Shown: positions 1 through 8,276 of the stretch, in pieces
Layout: each line of letters starts with the position of its first letter
How positions within the stretch are numbered: position 1 is the first letter of the stretch
Assembly (NCBI GenBank): GCA_947500555.1
Contig: CANMSE010000004.1
Coordinates: 248,001-312,000, forward strand
From: an uncultured Fulvivirga sp.
Lineage (GTDB): Bacteria > Bacteroidota > Bacteroidia > Cytophagales > Cyclobacteriaceae
DNA length: 64,000 nucleotides
Direction: 5' to 3'
The notes under the pieces: model-generated
Databases searched by the model: none
What the model saw: the letters and a program-made list of their open reading frames with translations, nothing else
Told to the model about the DNA's origin: nothing
Position numbers and translations under genes: made by a program

Positions 1-482
1 TCTATTTGAAAAAATATACCTGCCATATTACCTATTATTCTTTCTTTTTGATCTCCAATTTTATCTTGATCCATAAGCTCAACGGCTTTCAATGCTTTTT
101 GAAATTCGGCTAAAGAATTTTCATACTCGCCAAGCATCATGTAGACATTTCCTTTAGCATTAAGGCTTTTTACCAACCATCTTTTTTCAGGAGATGAAGC
201 ACTCAAAGCATCACTTTTGTCAAGAAAAAATAATGCAGAATCGGATTTACCCATTTGCCCATAGGCGGTACCTAGCGCCAGATAATATTGAATTTTCAAA
301 GTGTCAGAGGTATCATCCACCAGCTGAGTAACCTGATTTAATACAAGTAGACTTGTCTGTGGGTCTTGCGATTCGAATGATACTTTAAGTGCCTCAGCCA
401 CTTTAGAATTACTGGCATTATTCTCTTGACTCCAACTTGAAAAGGACAGACAAATGAATGGCAGCAAAAGAACAAATCGCAT
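1..482 (-). CDS. Secreted TPR-repeat protein, N-terminal part only
   Basis: Only the first 160 residues are in the window; the rest lies beyond the left edge. Translation from the ATG at 482 begins with a signal peptide (MRFVLLLPFICLSFSSWSQ), so the following part should be periplasmic. The visible mature part is helical and carries TPR-like repeats, for example around ALGTAYGQMGKSDSALFFL and GNVYMMLGEYENSLAEF. In Bacteroidota such secreted TPR regions often lead into a membrane helix and a histidine kinase, LytTR or HTH output domain, as in the kinase at 42535-44457. That continuation is inferred, because the diagnostic domain is not visible. Confidence is high that it is a gene and moderate for its class. 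Confidence 0.8.
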   Translation of the reverse strand, partial: MRFVLLLPFICLSFSSWSQENNASNSKVAEALKVSFESQDPQTSLLVLNQVTQLVDDTSDTLKIQYYLALGTAYGQMGKSDSALFFLDKSDALSASSPEKRWLVKSLNAKGNVYMMLGEYENSLAEFQKALKAVELMDQDKIGDQKERIIGNMAGIFFQI

Positions 483-574
483 ATTACTAAAGCCTAGTGT
501 GTGTGGTGTATTGACTAATATAAGTTATCTGCTGTGGTTCTTAAAACTTTGTTATTTAAAATGAAGAAAGAAAT

Positions 575-1102
575 TCAATCTAAAAATGGTTCTGTAATCT
601 TATCAACTAGTAGATGATGACTATTCCAAGCGTTATAGACTTCTCTAGCCCACCTTTTAATCATCTGTTGACACTCTTCAGCGTTAGTTGAATTAGCCAA
701 TACATCTGTTGTCGTAATTGATCCTCTTTGTAATACCTCAGGTGGTTTTAAATGCTCTCCTGTATTGTTTGCTTTATACCTATTTAAAAGTTCACTGAGT
801 TTTGTGGACAAACTATAATTCCAAGCAACATTATAGTTGAAAATTAAATGCAGTCTGGACAGGTGGAAATGATTGTTCCATCTCCCATGAATTTCGGGAT
901 GCTGTAGCGTATGCGCATCTACACTTAGAAATCGATAAAGGTGATTTTCTGTTTTTGAATAATCTATAAGTTCAAATCCTAAACTAAATATCTCGACACA
1001 TTCATGTACTCCCCCAGTTGTTTTGGCTCCACAAAATTGGCAAGCCCCATCGTCATAAAGCGTTACTCCATTTTTTTCAGCTTGAGAGAGATAGTCTTGC
1101 AT
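575..1102 (-). CDS. DUF5946-like protein of unknown function
   Basis: A 175-residue soluble protein with an ATG start at 1102. Near the N-terminus it has a CQFCGA motif and further on HECVEIF and a D-A-H-x-L-Q-H-P segment; this Cys/His arrangement suggests a bound metal and resembles the DUF5946 family, whose members carry a C-x-x-C-G-A knuckle and a QHP motif. No enzymatic role is known to me for that family. It lies just downstream of the RES-Xre toxin-antitoxin pair on the same strand with a 50-base gap, so it could be read through from that promoter. The family assignment comes from motif memory and is tentative. Confidence 0.65.
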   Translation of the reverse strand: MQDYLSQAEKNGVTLYDDGACQFCGAKTTGGVHECVEIFSLGFELIDYSKTENHLYRFLSVDAHTLQHPEIHGRWNNHFHLSRLHLIFNYNVAWNYSLSTKLSELLNRYKANNTGEHLKPPEVLQRGSITTTDVLANSTNAEECQQMIKRWAREVYNAWNSHHLLVDKITEPFLD

Positions 1103-1152
1103 TACTTTATCTGACTTTAGCCCTTATTGAACAATTTTCTTAAACATCATTT

Positions 1153-1590
1153 TTAAGGTATGAACGGATAGTCTTTTATGATCCTGACCTGCTTGTAATT
1201 TTTATATAATGGATTTAGTATAAAATTAAAACTATCATGATCGCAAACAGAAGGCACTTTTATGGCTAGTGTTTCAGTATTTTGTAAGTATTGATCACCA
1301 ATTTGCTGTGAATCAGGGTTTTCAGGGTCATTATTCCAATCTGCGGGTAGCGGATTAATTTCTGTATAAGTTTTATCGGGTAGCTCAATTTCGTATATTC
1401 TAAAACCATCGGGAATACTTTCCAGATTAATATGTCTGGCGAGTTCAGCTCTAGCCAATGCTATAGAAGATGAAGTGTACACAGCATAGGTGCCTTTGGA
1501 ATTCCAGCGGCCACCTCTTTTAAATGCACCAACCCCATCCATTGGATCATGATTTGGAGGATACGTTTTGCATATTCGAAATACAATCAC
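1153..1590 (-). CDS. RES-domain toxin of a RES-Xre toxin-antitoxin pair
   Basis: A 145-residue protein starting with GTG at 1590. It carries the RES-family hallmarks: an early arginine in FRICK, the GGRWNSKG motif (about residues 26-33) and a conserved Y-T-S-S-S-x-A-L-A-R-A-E-L helix. Characterised RES toxins degrade cellular NAD+ and halt growth, and are neutralised by a partner Xre protein with a DUF2384-type C-terminal domain. Its start overlaps the end of the antitoxin gene by four bases (GTGA), the usual translational coupling of such pairs with the antitoxin first. Length is normal for the family and nothing looks broken. Confidence 0.88.
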   Translation of the reverse strand: MIVFRICKTYPPNHDPMDGVGAFKRGGRWNSKGTYAVYTSSSIALARAELARHINLESIPDGFRIYEIELPDKTYTEINPLPADWNNDPENPDSQQIGDQYLQNTETLAIKVPSVCDHDSFNFILNPLYKNYKQVRIIKDYPFIP

Positions 1591-2033
1591 GCAAATATTC
1601 CATGTTTTATCCTGCCAATTTCATCAGATATCATCGAAATACCATGATGGGTATCTAACCATTCGCTGGGTGATGTGTTGTTAAGCGCGGGTAGCTTAGC
1701 ACTTAACCATTTCAAAAACTTCTCACGATCTTCAAACAAGTCCAGACCTTCAGAATAAAGCTCGCCCAATTGTAATAGCCTATCAGCTTGCAAACCAATG
1801 AACTTTCGCTCTGATTGCAGGTGTCTATCTAGTGTTTTCGGTGAAATGCCAGCGAGCTGAGCAATGGTTTGTTTACTGAACTTGTATGATCTCATTAAAT
1901 CTAGAACAAATTCTGTAGACACTCCTGCTCTTGTTAAATGTACCTTTTGAAAAGGGGTATTATAGGCAACGGCTGCCTCGTTTACTGTACTGGGAGCAGG
2001 GTTTTGGGTAGAAGTATAACCTATTTTAGACAT
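1587..2033 (-). CDS. Xre/MbcA/ParS-type antitoxin partner of the RES toxin
   Basis: A 148-residue protein with an N-terminal helix-turn-helix-like part (SKQTIAQLAGISPKTLDRHL) and a C-terminal region resembling the DUF2384/MbcA-ParS toxin-binding domain (GLDLFEDREKFLKWLSAKL and the later SEWLDTHHGISMISDEIGR). It should bind and silence the downstream RES toxin and repress its own promoter. A TTG seven codons upstream (2054) is an unlikely start because it falls inside an exact TAnnTTTG promoter element; the ATG at 2033 was therefore chosen. The gene overlaps the toxin gene by four bases. Confidence 0.87.
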   Translation of the reverse strand: MSKIGYTSTQNPAPSTVNEAAVAYNTPFQKVHLTRAGVSTEFVLDLMRSYKFSKQTIAQLAGISPKTLDRHLQSERKFIGLQADRLLQLGELYSEGLDLFEDREKFLKWLSAKLPALNNTSPSEWLDTHHGISMISDEIGRIKHGIFA

Positions 2034-2051
2034 ATGTCTTTTTTTATAGGT

Positions 2052-2059
2052 CAAATGTA
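2052..2059 (-). promoter_or_regulatory. Bacteroidota -7 promoter element of the RES-Xre operon
   Basis: Read on the minus strand the bases are TACATTTG, an exact match to the Bacteroidota sigma-A -7 consensus TAnnTTTG. It lies about 18 bases upstream of the antitoxin ATG at 2033. A well-spaced -33 element is not obvious, so this rests on the -7 match and its position. Confidence 0.5.
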
Positions 2060-2094
2060 CTATTTTTTTTCGAAATTAAAAATATTCCTTCAAC

Positions 2095-2889
2095 CTATCT
2101 CACTTTAGCTTTCCTGACTATCATATTGAATAAACTTGGCATGAAGCGCTTTAAGTATACCGCATAAACCTCTCTACCACCAATATTGACTTCAGTCTTT
2201 TCTTTTTCGATCGCTGCGATCATTTTTCGGGTAAACTTATCGACTGGCATTCCGTTAGCTTGAGCTTCATCCATGACATTCAACTTCTCACCTGTTGCAG
2301 TTAGTGCGTTAATGGATACATTTGTACGAATGAATCCAGGACACACCATCGTGATTTTGATACTATCTTGGTATACTTCCGCTCTTAGAGCATCAAAAAA
2401 GCCATGTAAGGCGTGCTTTGATGCTGCGTAACCAGATCGGTACGGAGTGCCGAATTTGCCTACAAGACTGGAGACTACAGTAATGTGTCCATAACCCTGC
2501 TTTTTAAACTGTGGTAGTAAATGTTTGGTCAATGCTATAGTTCCAAAATAATTGACTTCCATAATCTTACGATCTACACTAACTTTGGTGTCAGCTGCCA
2601 GGGATCGCTGGCTGATACCACCATTGTGTATTATCAAATCAATAGTGCCAAAAAAGGCAATAGCAGCTTCTGTTTTAGCTTTGAGAGGTTCACTATCCGC
2701 AAGGTCTAAAGCAAGTATTTGAATGTTAGACAAGTCAACGCCACATTCATTTTTTACACGGTTAAGCTCTTCTTCCATTCTTGCTGAAAGAATCAGTTTA
2801 TTCTCTGATTTAGCCAGCTGTATGGCCAAAGATTCACCAATGCCGGAGGAGGCACCCGTTATCCAAATCACCTTTCCATTCAATTTCAT
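2095..2889 (-). CDS. Short-chain dehydrogenase/reductase
   Basis: A 264-residue classical SDR. The N-terminus has the Rossmann motif TGASSGIG (residues 11-18), followed by NNAG-type HNGG near residue 90, the catalytic serine in VVSS and the Y-A-A-S-K active-site motif near residue 156. These predict NAD(P)(H)-dependent oxidation or reduction of an alcohol or ketone. The C-terminus has a basic, hydrophobic stretch (YLKRFMPSLFNMIVRKAKVR) that may touch the membrane, as in DHRS7-like SDRs. It overlaps the upstream thioesterase gene by four bases, so the two are translationally coupled and may act on related acyl or lipid substrates. The actual substrate cannot be told from sequence. Confidence 0.9.
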   Translation of the reverse strand: MKLNGKVIWITGASSGIGESLAIQLAKSENKLILSARMEEELNRVKNECGVDLSNIQILALDLADSEPLKAKTEAAIAFFGTIDLIIHNGGISQRSLAADTKVSVDRKIMEVNYFGTIALTKHLLPQFKKQGYGHITVVSSLVGKFGTPYRSGYAASKHALHGFFDALRAEVYQDSIKITMVCPGFIRTNVSINALTATGEKLNVMDEAQANGMPVDKFTRKMIAAIEKEKTEVNIGGREVYAVYLKRFMPSLFNMIVRKAKVR

Positions 2890-3329
2890 AATTGCTCTAG
2901 TTCAAACTCTTCAGCCTTAGGCATATTTAGAAAATGCTCTGCTATTTCAGCAGGAGGAATCGCTAGTTTCCTTTTTTCTAAATCAAGCCAGGCGCCATGT
3001 ACAATTACTGTTGCTGCTTTAATTCCATCATGACGGTACATGTCGTGAATGAATGACCAGCGAGAGCCATCAGATCGTGCTTTTAATAATGCTGCTGTCA
3101 TAGTTATGTTGCCCTGCATTCCCACTTCACGATAGAAGGTTGTTTCTTCTTTGAATAAAATAGGGCCCATCTTTAACTTTTCTAAAACCTCAATGGTAAG
3201 CCCTGCTTCTTCTATAATCTTCAATCTCATATGAGCTGCATAGTCGTTATAGGCAGAATGTCGCATATGTCTATTGGGATCAAGATCAGCCCATTTTACT
3301 TCAAATTCTTTTCTGAAAGGTTTATCCAT
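2886..3329 (-). CDS. Acyl-CoA thioesterase, hotdog fold (4HBT)
   Basis: A 147-residue hotdog-fold protein beginning with ATG at 3329. The N-terminal KWADLDPNRHMRHSAYNDY segment is the typical 4HBT signature in which an Asp or nearby polar residue supports thioester hydrolysis and the H-M-x-x-x-x-Y region lines the acyl-CoA site. Members hydrolyse acyl-CoA thioesters in the cytoplasm. The gene follows dihydrofolate reductase by four bases and overlaps the SDR downstream by four, forming an apparent three-gene operon. Length and motifs are normal; the natural acyl substrate is unknown. Confidence 0.87.
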   Translation of the reverse strand: MDKPFRKEFEVKWADLDPNRHMRHSAYNDYAAHMRLKIIEEAGLTIEVLEKLKMGPILFKEETTFYREVGMQGNITMTAALLKARSDGSRWSFIHDMYRHDGIKAATVIVHGAWLDLEKRKLAIPPAEIAEHFLNMPKAEEFELEQL

Positions 3330-3333
3330 GTAG

Positions 3334-3834
3334 TTATCTATGCTTATAGGTTACAAAGTCAAATTCATAGTCATGTCTGTCATCTTTGGGGTGATTAAGT
3401 CGTTCCAATTCTTTCCACTGAGATCTATCAAATTCCGGGAAATAGGCATCCCCGTCAAACGATGACTTGATTTCTGTCAAATACATGATATCAGCCACTG
3501 CTAGTCCCATTTTATAAATCTCACCACCACCAATAACAAAGGCCTCTTCTTCGCGATTATCTTTGGCAATTTTTAGAGCATCATCCAATGAATGTACTAC
3601 GTGGGCACCATCAATGAATAAGTCTTCCTGACGTGTGATCACTATATTGGTTCGGTTGGGCAGAGGACTATATTTTGGTGGCAGTGATTCAAAATTCTTC
3701 CGACCCATGATTACATGATGACCGCTGGTTTTTTGCATAAAAAACTTCATGTCATCTGGTAATCGCCAGATAAGATCATTGTCTTTTCCTATTACTCTGT
3801 TTTCGGCTACTGCAGCTATAATTGATATTTTCAT
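3334..3834 (-). CDS. folA: Dihydrofolate reductase
   Basis: A 166-residue protein with all the usual DHFR landmarks: [20 protein letters not shown] at the start, the L-P-D-D-M-K-F-F substrate helix, the [15 protein letters not shown]-binding motif, and VIGGGEIY near residue 100. It reduces dihydrofolate to tetrahydrofolate with NADPH, keeping one-carbon carriers active for thymidylate and purine synthesis. It is the first gene of an apparent operon with the thioesterase and SDR downstream. The start ATG at 3834 is well placed and the length matches single-domain bacterial DHFR. Confidence 0.96.
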   Translation of the reverse strand: MKISIIAAVAENRVIGKDNDLIWRLPDDMKFFMQKTSGHHVIMGRKNFESLPPKYSPLPNRTNIVITRQEDLFIDGAHVVHSLDDALKIAKDNREEEAFVIGGGEIYKMGLAVADIMYLTEIKSSFDGDAYFPEFDRSQWKELERLNHPKDDRHDYEFDFVTYKHR

Positions 3835-3848
3835 AATTCTTTGATGAT

Positions 3849-3903
3849 CGTCACATTGAGCTTATCGAAATGCTTTGTCAGTCTTCGACAGGCCCAGACT
3901 GAC
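3849..3903. repeat. Intergenic palindromic repeat between fmt and folA
   Basis: This short gap holds a perfect 8-bp inverted repeat, GTCAGTCT (3877-3884) and AGACTGAC (3896-3903), and a looser one formed by GCTTATCGAA and TTCGACAGGC. The wording resembles short interspersed palindromic units common between genes in many bacterial genomes. It could act as a weak bidirectional transcript end for the folA side. There is only this copy in the window. Confidence 0.5.
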
Positions 3904-3905
3904 TA

Positions 3906-4826
3906 TTACAATTTATTTCCTCTCAAAAACTCTTCAATTCCCATTCTCTTTTTCCCCTCTATTTGAAGCTCCTTTATATCTAAATAACCATCAGCTGTAA
4001 AAAAGTGCAGATTCGTTTTTCCATCGCTGTAAAAGTCACCAGGGTTTTTACTCTTTACCTCTTTTATGACAGGTTCTGAGATATAGATTTTTAAATTCTT
4101 CCCATCTAGCTTTGTCCAGGCAGCAGGGTAGGGAGAAAGTCCTCTTACAAAATCATAAACCTTATTAGTAGGCTGATTCCAATCTATTTCACAGGTCTCT
4201 CTGAATATTTTAGGAGCATTTTTCAGTTCCTGATCTTCATTCTGGTCGACCTGAGGATAATCACCTTTTTGTATTGCTTGTACAGTTTTGAGTACTAGCT
4301 TAGCACCTTTATTCATAAGGCGTACATATAGGTCTCCTATGGTATCATCATGTTTGATTTCTTCTTTTTCTTGAAATATGATTTTGCCTGTATCGATCTC
4401 ATGTTTGAGAAAAAAGGTGGATACTCCGGTTTCTTTTTCACCGTTTATAATCGCCCAATTAATAGGTGCAGCACCTCGGTATTGAGGTAAAAGAGAAGCG
4501 TGTAAATTGAACGTGCCAATTTCAGGCATATCCCAAACTACCTCAGGTAGCATTCTAAAAGCAACCACAATTTGCAGATTGGCATTATAACCTTTTAGCT
4601 CTTCGATAAATTCAGGTGATTTAAGATTTGTAGGCTGTAAAACTGGGATGTTGTATTTCACAGCACAATCTTTAACAGGTGAAGTAGCTAACTGCTGTCC
4701 TCTTCCTTTAGGACGGTCAGGAGCTGTTAATACAGCCACTACATTGAAGTCATTTTTGATAAGTGTTTCTAAACTAGGAACAGCAAAATCTGGTGTTCCC
4801 ATATATATGATTCTGAGGTCTTGCAT
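3906..4826 (-). CDS. fmt: Methionyl-tRNA formyltransferase
   Basis: A 306-residue protein starting RIIYMGTPDFAVPSLETL, the standard Fmt N-terminus. The formyl-tetrahydrofolate-binding catalytic core is present, including NLHASLLPQYRGAAPINWAI (Asn-His and Asp of the formyltransferase site) and the ETGVSTFFLKHEIDTG segment with the catalytic Asp. The C-terminal third is the tRNA-binding OB-like domain. It formylates initiator Met-tRNA for translation start. It uses folate-derived substrate, so its neighbourhood with folA is sensible though they are probably separate transcripts. Length is normal. Confidence 0.96.
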   Translation of the reverse strand: MQDLRIIYMGTPDFAVPSLETLIKNDFNVVAVLTAPDRPKGRGQQLATSPVKDCAVKYNIPVLQPTNLKSPEFIEELKGYNANLQIVVAFRMLPEVVWDMPEIGTFNLHASLLPQYRGAAPINWAIINGEKETGVSTFFLKHEIDTGKIIFQEKEEIKHDDTIGDLYVRLMNKGAKLVLKTVQAIQKGDYPQVDQNEDQELKNAPKIFRETCEIDWNQPTNKVYDFVRGLSPYPAAWTKLDGKNLKIYISEPVIKEVKSKNPGDFYSDGKTNLHFFTADGYLDIKELQIEGKKRMGIEEFLRGNKL

Positions 4827-4861
4827 CTGATTATTATGGAAGCTCCAAAATTAGAAAAGCC

Positions 4862-6073
4862 CTATTCAAAATCAGGATAAAGCAAGTACTTCTTTCTCAT
4901 TAATTTATAATTATCGAGATCAACTTGCCATGTACTTTTAATCTCCTTTTCACTCCAACCTTTTTGAATTTGTTTCATGGTTTCCGTGGTGCCAATTAGC
5001 GTATTGAAGTAATCTTTGAAGTAATTCTCTTTGTCCTCAAAGAGTTGGTAACAATCAATAACATAACTTAAAGTAAATTGAGGACCAAATTCAACCTCGG
5101 CCAGATCATGGCCAAAACACTCTTTATTTTCATGAGGAGGATACTTTGACATTCCTTCAATAGAGACAGGTTTAAATTTATGAGGCATATCGAAAAAGGA
5201 AGGGTGACCTATTTGTAAAAATGCCTCATGAGTTCCTCGCCCTACACTGATGTCAGTACCTTCGAAAAGACCCAGACTGGGGTATAACGTTATGGCCTTA
5301 TCATTAGGAAGGTTAGGAGATGGCTTTACTGGCATGGCATAACTCATGTTGTGATCATAATTTTTAACAGGAACAACCGTTAGATCACATTGACCATCTT
5401 TTAACCAGTTTTCTCCGTTGATCATTTTAGCGAGTTCACCCACTGTTAGGCCGTGAACTACGGGTATGGGGTGCATGCCCACATAGGATTGCAATGCAGA
5501 ATCTAAAATAGGCCCATCCACAAACATACCGTTTGGATTAGGCCTGTCAAGTACAATGAACTTCTTGCCGCTTTTTGCACATGATTCCATCGCATAGTGC
5601 ATGGCACTGATATATGTAAAAAATCTTACACCAACATCCTGAATATCAAATATGAGTATGTCTATATCTTCTAAAAGCTCAGCTGGAAGTGTTTTATTTT
5701 TTCCATAAAGAGAAACTATGGGCAAGCCTGTAGCTACATCTTTTGAATTATCAATATAAGCACCGTCAGGTCTATCTCCCCTAAAACCGTGCTCAGGAGC
5801 GAAGACTTTTACAATATTAACTTGATGCGAAATAAGGGTGTCTACAAGATGAGTGTTTCCAATTAGGGAGGAGTGATTCGCCAAAACTGCAACTCGTTTA
5901 TTCTTTAGTAGTGGGAGAAATTCAGCAAGCTGTTTTGCTCCAACTTCAATGCCTTTCTCTTTTACAGATTGGCTTTTACAAGAAGTGAGTGCAAAAACGA
6001 ATATCAATATGAGCATTTTCTTAAACCATACTAAGCCCAATGCTTCAAAGCCTTTCTCTTTAGTATTAACCAT
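4862..6073 (-). CDS. DUF1343 (NamZ-like) exo-beta-N-acetylmuramidase lipoprotein
   Basis: A 403-residue protein of the DUF1343/NamZ family, recognised by VLANHSSLIGNTHLVD, FAPEHGFRG, LYGKNKTLP, IFDIQDVGVRFFTYISAMHY and DRPNPNG. Characterised NamZ enzymes release terminal MurNAc from peptidoglycan fragments, so a cell-wall recycling role is likely. The N-terminus has a lipoprotein signal ending in the lipobox LTSC, so the mature protein should be lipid-anchored in the periplasm. From the ATG at 6073 the signal is preceded by about 19 extra residues; the internal ATG at 6016 gives a very short leader starting at the hydrophobic core, so the true start could lie between. It is divergent from the permease gene at 6135. 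Confidence 0.88.
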   Translation of the reverse strand: MVNTKEKGFEALGLVWFKKMLILIFVFALTSCKSQSVKEKGIEVGAKQLAEFLPLLKNKRVAVLANHSSLIGNTHLVDTLISHQVNIVKVFAPEHGFRGDRPDGAYIDNSKDVATGLPIVSLYGKNKTLPAELLEDIDILIFDIQDVGVRFFTYISAMHYAMESCAKSGKKFIVLDRPNPNGMFVDGPILDSALQSYVGMHPIPVVHGLTVGELAKMINGENWLKDGQCDLTVVPVKNYDHNMSYAMPVKPSPNLPNDKAITLYPSLGLFEGTDISVGRGTHEAFLQIGHPSFFDMPHKFKPVSIEGMSKYPPHENKECFGHDLAEVEFGPQFTLSYVIDCYQLFEDKENYFKDYFNTLIGTTETMKQIQKGWSEKEIKSTWQVDLDNYKLMRKKYLLYPDFE

Positions 6074-6092
6074 TCTGTAGTTTTGTTTTAAT

Positions 6093-6100
6093 TACATTTG
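6093..6100 (+). promoter_or_regulatory. TAnnTTTG promoter element ahead of the LolC/E-like permease
   Basis: TACATTTG is an exact Bacteroidota -7 element 35 bases before the TTG start at 6135. It supports transcription starting just inside this short divergent gap and so supports the choice of a TTG start. No clear -33 box is visible. Confidence 0.45.
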
Positions 6101-6134
6101 TGGTCATCCTTAAAGCTAAATTTAACTAAATCCG

Positions 6135-7355
6135 TTGAACCTTTCGTATTTCATTGCTCGCAGAATAGCTCAAAATAAAGAAAAGAGCTTTTCGGTAACG
6201 GTTCATAAAATTGCGGTTGCAAGTATTTCCGTAGGTCTCGCGGTGATGATTGTTTCTTTTCTCATTTTAAGAGGCTTTCAGAACACTGTCAGAGATAAGA
6301 TATACAGTTTTAGTTCTCATTTACAGATTACCAAATATACGCTCGACAACTCTTTTGAAGAGTCTCCCATTTCATTGAATACAGAACTATTTAGTGATAC
6401 AGAAAATTTCCCTTATGTTGATCATGTTCAGGAGTATAGTCATAAAGCGGGTTTGGTAAAGACCAAAGAAGAAGTTACTGGAATTGTCATTAAGGGAGTA
6501 AGCAAGAGGTTTGACTTGGAACGGTTTTCTACCAACCTAATCGAAGGGAGATTTTTAAACTTTTCTGATTCCACATATTCGAAAGAAGTAGTGGTGAGCA
6601 GATCAATAGCTAATAAATTAGACATTGAATTGGAGGATGATATTATCATTCATTTTTTTCAAAACCCACCCAGATTTAGAAAACTGAAAGTAGTTGGTTT
6701 CTACGAAACCAACCTTGCAGAATATTACGATGACAAATTTATGATTGGGGATATGAAATTGATTCAAAGACTTAATGACTGGCCCGATTCATTGGCCGGA
6801 GGACTTGAAGTTTTTGTGAAAAATGTAGATCAAATAGATCAAGCTGAAGAAGCTTTGAATGAAACAATACCCTATGACTTATATGTCGAAAAAGTGAGTG
6901 ATAAATACATTCAGGTTTTTGATTGGCTTTACCTTATTAGCCGTCAGGTAAATATTTTCCTTGGTATTATTCTATTCGTGGTTTGTGTTAACATGATTTC
7001 TATCATTCTTATTCTCATCATGGAAAGAACACAGATGATAGGATTATTAAAAGCTTTGGGTGGTTCGAATAGTCTTGTGCAGCGTATTTTTAGTTTGAAC
7101 GGGATGCAACTTATTCTAAAAGGTCTATTCTTAGGTAATTTATTAGGCTTAGGGGTTTGTGCTATTCAATATTACTTTCAGTTATTTCGGCTTAATCCGG
7201 CAGACTACTATATGAGCTATGTACCCATCGGATGGAATTGGGAAATTGTTATAGCGCTCAATTTGTTAACATTCTTTGTCGTGGCAGTTATCATTATCTT
7301 ACCTACCTTTTTTATCGCCAGAATCAAGCCTATTAAGAGTATTAAATTCGATTAA
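6135..7355 (+). CDS. ABC transporter permease, FtsX/LolC-LolE-like
   Basis: A 406-residue membrane protein with the FtsX-family layout: one membrane helix near residues 30-50 (IAVASISVGLAVMIVSFLIL), a large periplasmic domain to about residue 270, then three helices in the C-terminal FtsX domain. The segment MIGLLKALGGSNSLVQRIF is the characteristic cytoplasmic coupling loop that contacts the ATPase. Proteins of this size in Bacteroidota are usually annotated as lipoprotein-release (LolC/E-like) permeases. The start is TTG, as no in-frame ATG exists before the conserved N-terminus. No ATPase gene is adjacent, so the partner must be elsewhere or shared. Confidence 0.87.
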   Translation: MNLSYFIARRIAQNKEKSFSVTVHKIAVASISVGLAVMIVSFLILRGFQNTVRDKIYSFSSHLQITKYTLDNSFEESPISLNTELFSDTENFPYVDHVQEYSHKAGLVKTKEEVTGIVIKGVSKRFDLERFSTNLIEGRFLNFSDSTYSKEVVVSRSIANKLDIELEDDIIIHFFQNPPRFRKLKVVGFYETNLAEYYDDKFMIGDMKLIQRLNDWPDSLAGGLEVFVKNVDQIDQAEEALNETIPYDLYVEKVSDKYIQVFDWLYLISRQVNIFLGIILFVVCVNMISIILILIMERTQMIGLLKALGGSNSLVQRIFSLNGMQLILKGLFLGNLLGLGVCAIQYYFQLFRLNPADYYMSYVPIGWNWEIVIALNLLTFFVVAVIIILPTFFIARIKPIKSIKFD

Positions 7356-7405
7356 GCTAGTTAAAGCTAGTTTCAATGATTATATTCATTAGTTAAAATA
7401 TAGTC

Positions 7406-7822
7406 ATGGAAGTAGTTAAAGAATATACTAACGGAGAGGTGATTGTGGTTTGGAAACCACGTCAATGTATACACTCTGAGAAATGTTGGCGGGGACTGCC
7501 TAAAGTATTTAAACCTAAAGATAAACCGTGGATAGACACAGAAGGTGCGAGTACGCAGAACCTTATAAATCAAATAAAAAAGTGCCCATCTGGGGCATTA
7601 GATTATTTCATGAACAATGAATCCAAAAAAGAAAGTACTATGGACAATATAAAAGTAGCTGTAATAGAAAACGGACCTTTAATGGTTACCGGAAGTTGCG
7701 AAATCACACACAAAGATGGAACTACTGAAGTAAAAGATAAAGCAGCTTATTGTAGATGTGGTCATTCTTCAAATAAACCGTTTTGTGACGGAGCACACAA
7801 AAAAGAAGGATTTGTGGGGTGA
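7406..7822 (+). CDS. (4Fe-4S)-binding DUF1271 + CDGSH iron-sulfur fusion protein
   Basis: A 138-residue cytoplasmic protein with two iron-sulfur modules. Residues 1-70 form a YjdI/DUF1271-type mono-cluster ferredoxin domain (CIHSEKCWRGLP and a later KKCPSGAL). Residues 78-138 form a CDGSH domain with C-R-C-x10-F-C-D-G-x-H (CRCGHSSNKPFCDGAHKK), the mitoNEET-type 2Fe-2S ligand set of three Cys and one His. A short low-complexity linker (NNESKKEST) joins them, and a Met at the junction (MDNIKV) shows where a free-standing CDGSH protein could begin. Such proteins are thought to act in electron or cluster transfer; the specific partner is unknown. Confidence 0.88.
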   Translation: MEVVKEYTNGEVIVVWKPRQCIHSEKCWRGLPKVFKPKDKPWIDTEGASTQNLINQIKKCPSGALDYFMNNESKKESTMDNIKVAVIENGPLMVTGSCEITHKDGTTEVKDKAAYCRCGHSSNKPFCDGAHKKEGFVG

Positions 7823-7828
7823 TTCAGA

Positions 7829-8062
7829 TTAAACGCTTGATAATAACTCAAAAAATGCAGGTTCGCCATTCTTAAAAATAAAGAGCCTCAACTGCTTTGC
7901 ATCAAAATCTGACATGATAAAATGATTTAAAATGTAGTCCATTTTATCATTCTCTATCATTTGGTCAATCAAATTTTTTTCCTGATCTAAGATGTATTGC
8001 AGCTTAGATTCATAATTACCCAGCGCAATTTCTTCAGCTTTGAATGTTACTAAACTTGTCAA
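7829..8062 (-). CDS. Small hypothetical protein
   Basis: A 77-residue reading frame, acidic and largely helical, convergent with the iron-sulfur gene and ending six bases from it. The only in-frame starts are TTG at 8062 or an internal ATG about 35 codons later, so the start is uncertain. Its composition looks protein-like (for example QMIENDKMDYILNHFIM and LRLFIFKNGEPAFFELL), but no family is recognised and there is no clear ribosome-binding site. Confidence 0.45.
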   Translation of the reverse strand: MTSLVTFKAEEIALGNYESKLQYILDQEKNLIDQMIENDKMDYILNHFIMSDFDAKQLRLFIFKNGEPAFFELLSSV

Positions 8063-8276
8063 AAAGATAGGTTTTAATCAATAACTAGCCTCAATGGTAA
8101 TAAATACAATGATTTATTGAAAATGAGTTGTGTGTGATATAGCGAATATGGTTAGGGGATTATAGCCTAATTGTTAGGTAAAAACACCTAATGACATAAT
8201 AGAAATAGTGTGATTCCAATGAATTAGGGAACTTCTCAACTTATAATAGTGAAGCGGGAGAAAAATTTAATTTTTT

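Noticed and set aside
8183..8200. Small dyad TTAGGT...ACCTAA between the hypothetical gene and the GT2 gene
   Set aside because: Short, no T run, no related site nearby; no function can be supported.
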